This document shows, one piece after another, positions 25,266 to 35,802 of a stretch of DNA of 64,000 nucleotides. The stretch is from Perca fluviatilis. Lineage: Eukaryota > Chordata > Actinopteri > Perciformes > Percidae. The stretch covers positions 23,703,922-23,767,921 of the forward strand of contig NC_053133.1 of assembly GCF_010015445.1 (NCBI RefSeq), read 5' to 3'. Each line of letters begins with the position of its first letter. The first letter of the stretch is position 1. The notes below the pieces were generated by a model. The model had not been told where the DNA came from. It saw only the letters and a program-made list of their open reading frames with translations, and did no database searches. A program made the translations under genes and the position numbers.

Positions 25266-25584
25266 TTAACTATTAAGGCTTTTTAAACTCGTCATATCTG
25301 CACTGATAAGGCTTCATTAATATTATTAGTATTGTATTATCTGTAGGATTGGATTCCAGTGGTGGCTGTGTAGGATTGTTTCCGACTCATATTATCCATA
25401 CATTTCCAATAACTCCAGAGCGTTATTTTATGCCCCAATTGGATCAGCTTGCTGCCTAAGTATATTTATGTTGACCAAACTGCAGAGTTGTATACATTAA
25501 AGAAAGATTATAAAGGTTATTAGAAAACCTTATATAGAAGCTTTGAATATATGCATTCGGTAAAGTGCTAATGTTGGCATTATG

Positions 25585-25635
25585 ATTGTACTGTAAGCAT
25601 GTTAGCATGCTGACATTGGCATTTAGTTAATTTAG
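25585..25635 (+). repeat. Detached piece of the GTTAGCATG repeat
   Basis: GTAAGCATGTTAGCATGCTG followed by ACATTGGCATTTAG matches the distal part of the 24870-25265 repeat. About 320 bp of unassigned sequence separates the two pieces, so an insertion or rearrangement is possible. Confidence 0.55.
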
Positions 25636-25741
25636 TGTTATGTTTAATTGTTAATTATTATAGTGTGGTTTATCAACAAAATATAATGCGTCACCTGCTC
25701 TATTCTAAACCCCAGATAAACATTGAAGGATTACCAACACT

Positions 25742-26667
25742 AGCTATGTTTCCATCCACACGTTTTTATCCGAATTAAGTGATATCGAATGAAAAATTCC
25801 TTATGGAAACAGTAAAATTTGATTGAATTTCATGAATATCGACTCAAAGGAAATATTTTCGGTCTGACCAGATTTTATCTTGATCGATATACGGCTTATG
25901 CGATAAATGCTCATGGAAACGTTATTTGCCAAATAAATTAATGAATTGAGATTAAGTTTTAGGTCATTTTATGGTTGCAACCCGCCACAAAACGAAGAAG
26001 AAGTTCTAGTTCATTTCCGCCCAGTATTTCCGCTCTGTTTGCACACGACAGGTGTCAACAAAGACAGATGTAAGTGGACGAACGAGGAGACAAGAGACTT
26101 TTTGAATTTAATATACAAGCAAAATATAACGGCTGTTTTAGATAGCAAAAATCTAAGAAATGCCAAAATTTATCAGGAACTCGCGAAGGAAATGACCAAC
26201 AAAGGTTACGACAAGCCGTGGGACATCCTCCGGAGTAAATGGAAGGCGCACAAACAGCGGTACATACAAAAAAAAGAGAGTTGTCTCGCCGCGATGCCGG
26301 AGGGAAAATAAAAGGCAAGTTCCACCTTTTTGATGAGCTGGATCAGATCCTCGGCCAAAGGCCCATCGTAGCTTCCTTGGCTTCTAATATTAACAACAAC
26401 TACTTATGTCTAGCAAAACTTTGTTCGCAAATGTTTGCTTGAATGTTGTGCGATTCAGTGCGAAAATGAATGGAAACACCTTAAAATGTCTCAAATCAAT
26501 TTGATATACCAATTTAATCGCAAAACAGCATGTGACGTCATTACGCGCAGGTTTTTATTCACTTTAAAGCTGTTGGATGGAAACACGCTTTCACCAGCTT
26601 TATTCACATGAGTTTTTTTTTACCGAACCTCAGATAATTTGATTGACTAGTGGATGGAAACATAGCT
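25742..26667 (+). mobile_element. DNA transposon carrying a Myb/SANT-like gene, 926 bp
   Basis: The termini AGCTATGTTTCCATCCAC and GTGGATGGAAACATAGCT are perfect 18-bp inverted repeats. Inside is one protein-like frame for a SANT/trihelix DNA-binding domain, and there is no DDE transposase. PIF-Harbinger-type elements typically encode such a protein beside the transposase, so this is probably an internally deleted member of that group. No clear duplication is visible (ACT versus TCT flanks), so the class is inferred. ATGGAAAC recurs at 25803, 25913, 26469, 26577 and near the right end, which suggests a subterminal binding array. Confidence 0.75.
25946..26311 (+). pseudogene. Myb/SANT-like (trihelix) DNA-binding protein, frameshifted
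   Basis: The 121-codon frame contains KWTNEETRDFLNLI (about residues 43-56), NAKIYQELAKEMTNKGYD (72-89) and LRSKWKAHKQRY (95-106). This is the three-helix layout with spaced tryptophans of the Myb/SANT-like domain found in transposon accessory proteins and trihelix factors. These bind DNA and, in Harbinger systems, bring the transposase to the ends. The frame stops after MPEGK. The expected continuation (GKFHLFDELDQILGQRP) is open in another frame from about 26305 to 26442, so a frameshift has split the gene. The first 40 residues look unlike a domain, so the true start is uncertain. It is most likely non-functional. Confidence 0.75.
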
Positions 26668-27022
26668 TCTGTCTGCACGTTGGCTATTGTTGATATGTTG
26701 CACTGTTAAACTGGTGTGGGTACCTATGGACATCTGGAGTCTAATGCATCATTTACAATGTACCCTTCAAAATATCCTCAGCATCAGTTCTGGGATATCA
26801 TACAGTACAGAGTGACCTTTCTTTTCACCTAAAGTCTAGTTGGATGACAGATTGACATGTGGCAAGGAGGCTTGTTTGTCTAAAGAAAGACACCAATTTG
26901 TATGATGTCTGAAAATAGATGCTGAGGTCTGTGGATGTTGTCAAATGAACACTGTATACTTTAATTGTTTGACTCAGGTTATCTGAAGACAGCCTTGGTA
27001 GCTATCTGATGAATGTAAATGG
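26668..27022. other. Unique sequence between two DNA transposons
   Basis: No repeat or coding signal recognised. Confidence 0.5.
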
Positions 27023-27030
27023 ATATATAT

Positions 27031-27947
27031 TAGGGCTGTGAATCGATTAAAAAATGTAATCGAATTAATTACATACTATGTGATTAATTAATCGAAATTA
27101 ATCGCATACATAATTAACGGTGCCTGAACCGATACTTTTTAAGAAAGTAAAAAAAGAAAAGAAAAAAGAAGGGTACTAAACAACAGTCGGTGACATTAAA
27201 GAAGGGCTTGTTTATTGCTAAGGCCATATGGTCAAAATGAAATGATTTGATAATAATCTATAACAATAACAGTAACTTATTTCACTGGTAAATTGCTGTT
27301 GAACGACAAAAACAACCACCAGATGGGAAAAGGACATTTACAATAACTTCAAATGCACCACGAGGCTGTAGTTTACTAGTTTCATTGAACGCACCGTCTG
27401 GGTTGTTCTTCCGATGGCAGCTGCAGATTGTTAGCCTAGAAATCTAGACGCACCCTAGTGGCAGCTGGCTTGTCAGGCTAGCAGATTGTTACATACCGGT
27501 GTTGAATCCTCTACAGTAAAACAGTCAAACTTTACACCGTTTAGCGTTAGTTGTCAGCATTTTAACAGTGTTTAATCCAGCTACTAGCTAGCGGTAGGCT
27601 AACGTTAGCTGCTGTCGAGTATAGTGTTAACTATCGTCACGTGCAGCGGTGTTTGTGTTGCCTGTATCGTCCGTTTCAGAGCATCAGAGAGAAGAGCAGA
27701 CATATCAGTGGCACCAGATTTCGGTAGCCAGGGTTGGCAGGAAGAAGTAACAAGTAGCTAAATGTTCCAATCAATGATCCAAGCAGCACATTCTCGTCTC
27801 CCTCCTTCATTTTACAGTCGAATAGTGGCTAGAACGGCTCCGGGTCAAACATCAATATGGAATGGATTAATCTGCGTTATTTTTTTTAACGCGTTATTTT
27901 TTCTCAGATTAATTAATCGAAATTAACGCATTATTTTCACAGCCCTA
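27031..27947. mobile_element. Non-autonomous hAT element, 917 bp
   Basis: Ends TAGGGCTGTGAATCGATTAA and GCATTATTTTCACAGCCCTA, with ATATATAT duplicated on both sides (27023-27030, 27948-27955). Subterminal AATTAATCGAAATTAA repeats occur at both ends. There is no transposase frame. The target was a TA-rich tract, so the duplication is less diagnostic than usual, but the termini are clear. It carries its own 49-bp insertion. Confidence 0.88.
27432..27480. mobile_element. 49-bp mini-element inside the hAT
   Basis: A 49-bp insert beginning TAGCCTAGAAATC and ending GTCAGGCTA has short inverted ends (TAGCCT/AGGCTA). It is flanked by a perfect 9-bp direct repeat GCAGATTGT (27423-27431, 27481-27489). 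It resembles a minimal deletion derivative of the TAGCCTGG-ended element seen at 30797-31592. Confidence 0.6.
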
Positions 27948-27990
27948 ATATATATATAAAATTATATATATATATATATATATATAATTT
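27948..27990. repeat. Palindromic (TA)n microsatellite
   Basis: A TA tract is bracketed by ATAAAATTATA and TATAATTTTAT, giving a self-complementary block next to the hAT end. Confidence 0.85.
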
Positions 27991-27991
27991 T

Positions 27992-28389
27992 ATAGTACAC
28001 ACAATAATTCAGCTTCTAGTTTAATGCACTTTTGTGGTGCTATATGAGAGGCTCAGTTTACCGAATTTTTTATTATTTTTTATTTAACCTTTATTTATTC
28101 AGGGGAGGTTCACTGAGAGGCAGCCTCTCTTTTGCAGGAACGCCCTGATCACATTCATACCTGGAAGCTGCCCAGTACAACCACAGTCTGCTGGCCACTG
28201 AGCAGCTCCACTGGAGCGGTTGGGGTTAGGTGGTAATGAGGGAGGGACAAGCGCTGTTCTTTCACTTTCCCCACCCAGATTTTATCCTGTCGGTCTGGGG
28301 ATTGAACCGACGACCTCCCGGTCACAAGCTCGCTTCTCTAACCTTTAGGCCACCACTGCCCTTTTTTACCGAATGAGTTATTCATACAT
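27992..28389 (+). repeat. Duplicated segment interrupted by a SINE
   Basis: After removal of the SINE and one copy of its duplication, this segment aligns to the reverse complement of 23366-23480. The two copies lie 4.5 kb apart in opposite orientation. Confidence 0.8.
28067..28364 (-). mobile_element. tRNA-derived SINE, about 298 bp, near full length
   Basis: On the minus strand it begins GGCAGTGGTGGCCTAAAGGT with an A-box-like TGGCCTAAAGGTTAGAGA and a B-box-like GGTTCAATCCC. It then has a body (GAGCTGCTCAGTGGCC, GGGCAGCTTCCAGGTATGAA) and ends GAATAAATAAAGGTTAAATA plus A/T. A perfect 10-bp duplication TTTACCGAAT (28057-28066, 28365-28374) and the empty paralogue at 23.4 kb fix the borders. 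Confidence 0.92.
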
Positions 28390-28499
28390 CAGTGAAATAT
28401 GTCATTTGTTTGTAACAGTTAACTTTTAACCGTCAACTTTTATGTTGTAGAGCCACTAACTGACTATTAAATTATAATGTTACCGACTTACTCACCATT

Positions 28500-29140
28500 T
28501 ACCGAGTAACTCTGGAACTCCCTACTAGGGCTGTGCAATTAATCAAAATTTAATCGTGATTATGATTTTGGCTCCCAATGATCACAAAAACAGAATAATC
28601 GAGAAAAACAATTATTTAGCTCATTACGTTTTGCAAGTAAACTCTTATTTTCTCTTGTGTTCTGAATGAAAAAAAAGTTTAAATAGGAAAAGTATTAAGG
28701 CAAATTTCACACTTGTATGTTTTTTTTTTTTACTGTTGATTTATTTAACAAAGCTGTTTTTTAAGTTCAATAATTGCAACATCTTTCCAGAAGTCAACGA
28801 GTAATTGTGTTGAATTGTCGTGATTTCAATATTAATATAATCATGATTATATTTTTTTCCATAATCGAGCAGCGCTACTCCCTACCCATACACATCCGTG
28901 ACTGTACTGATCTGGACACATTCAAAACACACCTCTTCAGATTAGCTTTCCACATACAATAGTCTTACATTTCTCACTTGATATTTACAGGTGTTATTGT
29001 TTTTATTTGCTTCTAATATGCTTGTTTTATGTGTTTGTTGTATTGCTTATCTGTTTTTAATGTGCTATATGTGCTGGTTTTACTGTAAAGTGTCTTTGAG
29101 TACCATGTAAAGTGCTATATAAATAAAATGTATTATTATT
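28500..29140 (+). mobile_element. 5'-truncated L2-like LINE end, split by a hAT
   Basis: Reading across the hAT gives W-N-S-L-P followed by IHIRDCTDLDTFKTHLFRLA and a stop at 28960-28962. This is the standard C-terminus (LWNSLPxxIRxxxxLxTFKxxLKTHLFxLAF) of fish L2-clade LINEs. A 3' UTR follows, ending AAAGTGCTATATAAATAAAA plus TTA repeats, the L2 tail. The 5' border is approximate. Confidence 0.85.
28526..28877. mobile_element. Non-autonomous hAT element, 352 bp
   Basis: Ends TAGGGCTGTGCAATTAATCA and CATAATCGAGCAGCGCTA. A perfect 8-bp duplication CTCCCTAC (28518-28525, 28878-28885) lies in the WNSLP codons of the LINE, so this hAT is younger than the LINE copy. A short spurious frame (28774-28962) joins its right end to the LINE. 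Confidence 0.92.
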
Positions 29141-30796
29141 AAATTGCACAACTGTGAAGGAAAGTTTAAAACCCCCAAAATCTTTACATTTAATATTTTT
29201 CACCCACCAAAGCCATAAAGATATTGTTGAGACTAATATTTACCAGATGCCATTACATGGTAGGTCCCTTACTTTGTATCCATTAGAATCAAGTAATTAA
29301 TTTGTTGCATAATTATGTCACTTTCCTCTAGCATGTCCATATGGCAACACCTTTAGACTTTGATATTTCAAAATGTTTTGTCCAGTAGTGATCCATAGGT
29401 CAATGTCTAGTGTTAATCATTAAAAAATATGAATGAGAATCATTGGTGCATATAAAACAATGACTATAATTAGTTTTCTAGTTTTAAGAATTTTTATTTC
29501 ACTATATCAGACACAGTCAATTAATTATATCATTTTAAAATAGCCTTGTGCCGTGATAATACTGCTGGGCAGTGTCATCAGGAAATTGGGTACAGGTTTG
29601 TGTGCTATGCCCATTCTTTTTTTTTATAATTTTATTTAAATGTCTCCAGTGTTTTTCCCACTTCAACATCATTGAGAAAATGGCTGTGCCATTCACTATG
29701 CTCGCACTAGGCTCTGGCTTTCATAATTGCCTTCTACTTATTCTAAGGCCAGAGGCTAGATGGAGCGGTATGTTAATTGTACAAGCCTCCAGATATGGCA
29801 TACAGCAGTCACTGCCAATGTGGCAAAACTAATAATCTGAGGTCTAAGAATTTTGAAAATAAAGTTAGCAGATGACCTTAAAGCTGTCATTTGTTTCCTT
29901 TGCTCAACCTTGTTTTACTAAGCAGTTTGGTCTTTTACCAGTGTGCAATTCAAGCGATAACAGAAAAAAATCTAAAATCAATGGTCAACTGGTACTGGAG
30001 GAAGCTGGACAAACTCAACTCAATAAGTCATGCTTAACTCAACCTAATAAATAATACATCATATCCCATTATTGAAACTATCCAATCACATTAAGCAATA
30101 ACAATGTGAGCAAGGGAACAGGTGAGTGGGACGCAGCTCAATTTCACCCAATAAATAAGGGTGAGCTGACCAGCTGGGGCTCCTGCAAGTGGCTACATGA
30201 AGACTGACAGCTGCCAGATAGCTTACAGACTTGTCAGAGCCACGGATGACCTCCGATGTCTGGCGGGTATTTTCAGGAATCTGAACGGGGGTGGCAGTGG
30301 CAAGGTCAGATGTATCTTTATTTTTTATTCATTTCTTTTCTTTTCAATTTGAAATGGCTTGTCCGTTTTTGCCCAAAATCTGTTAATATATTCTCTGCCC
30401 ACATACATGTAAAGGGACAAATCAAATCATAAGACTCAAACCCAAATGGTGTCCATAGGCAAGCATGTTGAGCAGATAAATCTGGACTAAATTTCCCTGT
30501 GGTATAAAAACAGACTTTTGGGTCAATAAGCATGCAGTCTGTACTATTCAGTACTGTTTATATGAAATGTTGTGTAATGGTGTTACAAGAGTAGCTAGCC
30601 AGTATAATGAAGCATTTTACCCTTACAATCCAATGACAAATGCCACGCTACAGTTTTTTTTGCCTTATTTGCTTATTGCTAGCTTGCTTTGCTCACTACT
30701 TCAAATTCTGAAATCAGATATGTAAGTCATTAATAAAAACCTGAAAAACAATTGTATTTGGTTTTTATGATTGTTTTATTGAACGCTAGATATGGA
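29141..30796. other. Unique sequence, nothing recognised
   Basis: No repeat ends or coding domain. The stretch 30100-30310 is GC-richer and repeat-free, but I cannot interpret it. Confidence 0.5.
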
Positions 30797-31592
30797 TAGC
30801 ATAGAAACCAGACAAATGTACCAGCTCATGTTTTATTTGCTAAGGCTAAAACCTCTGGTCCCCTCCTCACCCTCAGACAGATTTCCAGCCAAAGAGAAAC
30901 TAGACGGACGAATCACAACCATTTATCTCACATGGGGCGGGCTTAACCTTTGTGTTGTCCTTCAGGTTTTTGCATTGGCCTGGCGTTGAGCTTCGGGTCC
31001 CCCGGTGACCCTCGCTTACTATGTTATGTAATTTCACGTGAACTGGCACGGGAGGGGTCCCAGAGACCGGTGCTGTGATCGAACGCGTTTGGACAGGCTA
31101 ATACAAAATATAAATAAACTAACCAAGACACGAAGGACAATACAAGGGTTAAGGCGATGACTGACAGAGGAGCATCATGCTTGAATGCAGTTTCAGAACG
31201 TAACCAGCATTATCTGGCTAGTGCAACGGACCGAGCTTACAAAACTTGGATCAAACTGTCCAACTAGGTGGTGCCGATCAAATATGAATGAAGATTCTAT
31301 CACTGTATTGCCTATTTCTCGCTTAAAATGTTTTCAGAAACACATTTTAGTGTACAGTTTAGCTGTAATTTGAAAAAGTTTGTGACCCGGCCGTCATGTT
31401 TTTCCTGCTTAAAAACCGCCCCAACTTGGATGTATCGTTTAGAGCTATGACCTTTCATTTCCGTGATTGGATGTAGTCTATTTGATTGCGTCCAGAAGCA
31501 TTTTGTTCTGCCCCGTTGATAACTCCACGTGGAAATCCGACTGAACCGAGAGGTTATACACATTTGCGAATTAGTCTGGCTATGCCAGGCTA
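30797..31592. mobile_element. DNA element with TAGCCTGG-type ends, carrying a MITE
   Basis: The left end TAGCATAGAAACCAGAC and right end AGTCTGGCTATGCCAGGCTA resemble each other inverted (TAGCCTGG-type). The left 200 bp aligns to the reverse complement of 37085-37245 (shared ACAGATTTCCAG, GGGCTGG..TTAAGGCGGTGAC), which marks a dispersed family. No duplication is apparent. It is interrupted by the piggyBac-like MITE. Confidence 0.55.
30947..31148. mobile_element. piggyBac-like MITE, 202 bp
   Basis: Ends CCTTTGTGTTGTCCTTC and GAAGGACAATACAAGGG are inverted repeats directly bounded by TTAA (30943-30946, 31149-31152). TTAA followed by CCYTTG is the piggyBac terminus pattern. The related repeat at 37.1 kb keeps a single TTAA at the same place, i.e. 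the empty site. Confidence 0.85.
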
Positions 31593-32660
31593 AAACTTGT
31601 TTTTACCTAAACATCAATTCCCTTTAACATTGCAATAAAATTGGAAGAGTTTAAGCAATACAAATATTATATTTAGGTTTTGCATCTTGCTCTTGCAAAC
31701 AGACACTTTTTTTTTCTTTGCCATGCGGAGAAGGGCATTTAAATTACTAGGAGTCGGCTTGAAGTATATCGCTGTCATGCAGAATACCTGATAGCCCAAT
31801 TGTCTTTTGTCAATGCTCCCAGAGTGAGATAAAATGTTCTGAACTGTTGTGAGTGATCAGGTCCTGAGGCAAATCACCATCATTTGTCATATTCAGCTGT
31901 GGACATATCGGCAAAAACACCTTTATGCTGCATATTTTCACAGTGCATTGGATCACAGCTCTGGAATATGTTAACTCTGTTGATATGAAAGAAGGATTTA
32001 CCTCGGTTACGTTAAGACATTGTCTATGCATTAATGGTAGCTTATTGGGAATGCCTTTAGTGTGAAGGATGTAAATTAGGAATGTGGTATGTGTGCTGCT
32101 CTGTGATGACCATTGAATTTAAATCACTGCTTGGGAAGTGTTGAGGTGTAATGATTAGGGTGATCTTTAATATTGACTAAAATAGCACTTAATTAGTCAT
32201 AACCGAGCCAATAGTATAGTGTGTCAATATATTGTTGTTTAATCACATAACTGTTGAATGTGACTGGACCAAATTGATTGATTTGAAGTTCTGAGTGTTA
32301 GGGTAACCACTGTGGTATTCTCTTTGACATGATGAATAAGGCTCTTTTGAGTATATTCAGCACTGTGTTTTACAACCCCAGTGAGCTGATTCTATTTTGC
32401 GTATTCCACTACATTCCCTGAATATATCTGAAGCCTGCATAACTCACCAGTCCACCAGGAGTTTTTTAGACTTAACAGAGAATTGAGTCTGATAACTCCC
32501 AGGCTGGAGCAACTGAGCACATACTGTAGGAAGTATGTTTTAACAGTTTTTTTTTTAACAGTTAATGCCACACTTCATTGCTTTCATTACAATAACGCAA
32601 CTACAACTAATCCCACGGCAATATGTGCATTACATTAACACACATCTTGGACTATTATCC
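31593..32660. other. Unique sequence, nothing recognised
   Basis: No repeat family or coding domain seen. Confidence 0.5.
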
Positions 32661-32668
32661 CTGTACAC

Positions 32669-33137
32669 CAAGGGTGTCCAACTCAATTTCACTAAAGGCC
32701 ACACTGGAAACGACAATCACAATAAGGGCCAGACATGTTGAGTTTATTGGCATGCTTATTTAGCAAAAGAAAGTGAATTAACTTTGTATTATTGCATGTC
32801 TCTCATATAGCTTTCTCCCATACAGTTTGGTCGAACCCTAAAAAAGTCAGCAGAAAAGTTTCTTATCCATCGTAGAATTTCATGAAAAACAAACTGTTTC
32901 ACAGCCTGAATATTAAAAAAATATCTGCTTCTGCAGGGAATTCTGAGTCTCAAAGTCGGCAAATCTGTCAAATTTTGCACGGCAGTGTCTCATAATTGCA
33001 GTATGAAAAACTGTTTCCTGATTTTTATTTTTTTTTGGTCGGGCCAAAATTTGCTGTGAACCTAAATTGAAATGCGGGCCGGATCACAATTTGCAAGGGG
33101 CCCGGATTTGGCCCCCGGGCCTTGAGTTTGACACGTG
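32669..33137. mobile_element. Non-autonomous hAT element, 469 bp
   Basis: The left end CAAGGGTGTCCAACTCAA and right end TTGAGTTTGACACGTG fit the fish/vertebrate hAT group with CAGGGGTGTCAAACTCA ends. An 8-bp duplication CTGTACAC is perfect (32661-32668, 33138-33145). GGGCCGGATCACAATTTG near the right end is typical of this family. No transposase. Confidence 0.88.
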
Positions 33138-33325
33138 CTGTACACATTCCAGATGGGGTGAACTTTTGCACAATCAATAGTGTGCACCTCATTCTGAAAA
33201 AGTTATATTGTACACATTGGTTATAGTATTTTGGTAGTATGTTTTTCATATTTTTATTTACCTTTTTCTTCTATGCTATATTTCTCTTCTTGACTGTTGC
33301 AGTACTTTGCCTTTAATGTGATGTT

Positions 33326-33524
33326 GGTTACACTTTACTTGAAGTTTTCTACATAAGAGTGACATGACACTGTCATGACAGATGAACCATAACCATAACT
33401 TCGGCAAAACCGAATGACACCTGCTAAAAAAGGGTTATGTCATGAACGTTTATGACTTGTTTATAATGTTTATGACACATTCATGACAGTGTCATGTCAC
33501 TCAAACTTCAAGTAAAGTGTAACC
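33326..33524. mobile_element. MITE with 22-bp perfect inverted ends, 199 bp
   Basis: GGTTACACTTTACTTGAAGT and its exact complement form the ends (22 bp in all), with GTGATGTT duplicated on both sides (33318-33325, 33525-33532). Inside the ends, TGACATGACACTGTCATGA is itself nearly palindromic and repeated inverted. The 8-bp duplication suggests hAT or a related class, but the terminus is not the usual hAT form. Confidence 0.88.
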
Positions 33525-33573
33525 GTGATGTTTTATGTTTATTGTAAGCAGCACACTCCAAGGCTCATTCTGT

Positions 33574-34415
33574 GTAAGGCAAGGCAGCTTTATATGTATG
33601 GCACATTTTAGCAACAGGGCAATTCAAAGTGCTTTACATAAAACATTAAAGAGCAGTTGAAAACAATAAAAAAAAATTATAAAATCAGATAAAATACGAG
33701 AATAAAAGTTACAGTGCAGTATAAGAAATGAACAATTATTTAAAGAAAGGCAGCATCAAAAACACAGGTCTTCAGCCCTGATTTAAAAGAACTGAGAGTT
33801 GCATCTGACCTGCCACTTTCTGGGAGTGTGTTCTAGATCTGTGCTGCATTAAAAACTGAACGCTGCTTCTCCATGTTTAGTTCTGACTGTGGGGACAGCA
33901 AGCAGACCTGTCTCAGATGACCTGAGAGGTCTGGGTGGTTCATAATGTATAGCAGCAGATCAGAAATGTATTTTGGCCCCAAACCGTTTAGTGATATATA
34001 AACCAATAGAAGTATTTTGAAATCAATTATTTGAGAGACAGGAAGCCAGTGAAAAGACTTCAGAACTGGAGTGATGTGATCCACTTTCTCTTGGTCTTAC
34101 TGAGGACTCGAACAGCAGCGTTCTGAATCAGCTGCAGCTGTCTGATTAATTTCTTAGGGAGACCTGTAAAGACACTGTTACTGTAGTCTAGTCTAGTGAA
34201 GTTTTTCCAAATCCTGCTGAGACACAATTCCTTTAATCGTTGATATATTCTTAAGGTGATAATAGACTGACGTAATTGTCTTAATGTGGCTGTTGAAATT
34301 CAGGTCTGCGTCCATGACTACACACAGATTTCTGGCTTTGTCCTTTGTTTTTAACATTGTCGATTGAAGCTGAGCGCTAACTTTTAATCATTCCTCTTTT
34401 GCTCCAAATGTAAGT
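33574..34415 (-). mobile_element. 5'-truncated L2/CR1-like LINE, reverse transcriptase C-terminal part
   Basis: The minus-strand frame 34084-33833 reads DHITPVLKSFHWLPV and IDFKILLLVYISLNGLGPKY, the thumb/C-terminal region of fish L2-type reverse transcriptases. Upstream in another frame is RQLQLIQNAAVRVLSKTKR and, further on, MDADLNFNSHIKTI. A 2-bp insertion near 34090 separates the first two blocks. A second shift near 33950 precedes the terminal block recognisable as KHGEAAFSF-like. The catalytic YxDD region is absent. Non-functional. Confidence 0.88.
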
Positions 34416-34857
34416 GAACACAGACTTAGGAATAAACCTTATTCTGCTTCTGTTATATCAAGGCAACAATATATATATATAGTCTACCATCTGCAGCTTT
34501 TCTGCATCAAAATGTGTATCAAATCTATAATAGCACAACTTGATTAGTAGCAGGAATAATTTAAATTTGTGACATGAAGTTGCCTCAATCATTTCTCGCA
34601 CTTTTCATTTTCACAAGATTGGCAACTTCTTATTGCAGATTTGATATTTTCAAATTGAAAATAAACAGCATTAGCGTGTGGACTATGTTCAATTAACCTA
34701 AAATGCATTCCTACATTTTGCCTTTCTAAACCATAATAACACTACCGTCATTTTCTTTTTGTCCTTATATTGGTTGCCTAGATACCTTGTTTCTGTAACA
34801 CAGTGATTAGGTGCTTATGAACATCAAGCAGCAACCAGCATTGACTTATTTTGCTGA
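34416..34857. other. Unique AT-rich sequence
   Basis: Nothing recognised between the LINE fragment and the L2 tail. Confidence 0.5.
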
Positions 34858-34915
34858 CTTTGAGTCCATGAAAAGCGCTATATAAATTCAATTTATTATT
34901 ATTATTATTATTACT
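34858..34915 (+). repeat. L2-like LINE 3' tail with (TTA)n
   Basis: TTTGAGTCCATGAAAAGCGC then TATATAAATTCAATTTATTA and TTA repeats: the standard L2 tail. No coding part upstream is recognisable. Confidence 0.7.
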
Positions 34916-35802
34916 TTAATTCAGGCACTGCATTATTTTTGTATTTACGTGTCATTTATGATTATGTGATTCGTACATTTTAAAGTTCAGCCATAGCTAC
35001 GTTGTTAGCTTCTAGCAAAAAGTCAGGCACTGTTAGGCACTGTTAGGCAAGGACACTAGTGGTGCGTCTCAGCATAGCCATCTAGCGGTAGGGGGTATAA
35101 ACACAACATAAACGTGAACCATTGTCTTACATGTATATTTTTGAACGTTTAAAAAAAATGAATAAAATAAAATACTCAAGTGTATCGATTTTTTTCTTAC
35201 ACCCCTATAAATAACTCTTGAGTCTTGGGTTGTGGAGAGCCTGAATGTGCAACCCTAAATATACAGAATTTTTCTGCCAATATTACAAAATCACACTACA
35301 TCGGATAACACAGATTTAGAGAAGGCTCAAAACTAGGTACGAAACAGAAAAAGAGGAAAAGAATGACGGTATGTGACATGTTATTTGTTGCTCTCTAAAG
35401 GCAATATGTCCCTTTTTGAGACATTCTACACTTTGAGTGTTGCCTCATAAGGCTGCTGTCAAAGAAGGGCACAGGCAGCAGACAGCTCACATATAAATAG
35501 GATACAGTTGCATGCTTAACCCGAAAAATAAAATCCCTAGTTCTTGAGTCAAATGTTTTCAGCACTATAGAAACAGCAAGAGTACCCACATCCCCTTATG
35601 CTGTAATTTCAGCCTTTTTGAAGCTTTTAATTGTACATTCCATTGGCTGTCGATGTGCTTGCATTCTCTGCGAGTTAATCTTATCTCTGTTATAGTTTGA
35701 TTTGTTTTACCAGCATTGCAAATAATATCTGAACTTGTGCTACATTGTACAGAACATGTTTTGTGTTTTTACAACTGTGTGCCATATATTGTTCCTCCTT
35801 AA
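34916..35802. other. Unique sequence, nothing recognised
   Basis: Contains a short tandem GGCACTGTTA x2 near 35025-35050; otherwise nothing assigned. Confidence 0.5.

Noticed and set aside
23441..28389. Reading the GT/TA microsatellites and duplicated segments as a CRISPR-like or direct-repeat array
   Set aside because: Only two copies in opposite orientation with unrelated sequence between; eukaryotic repeat context.
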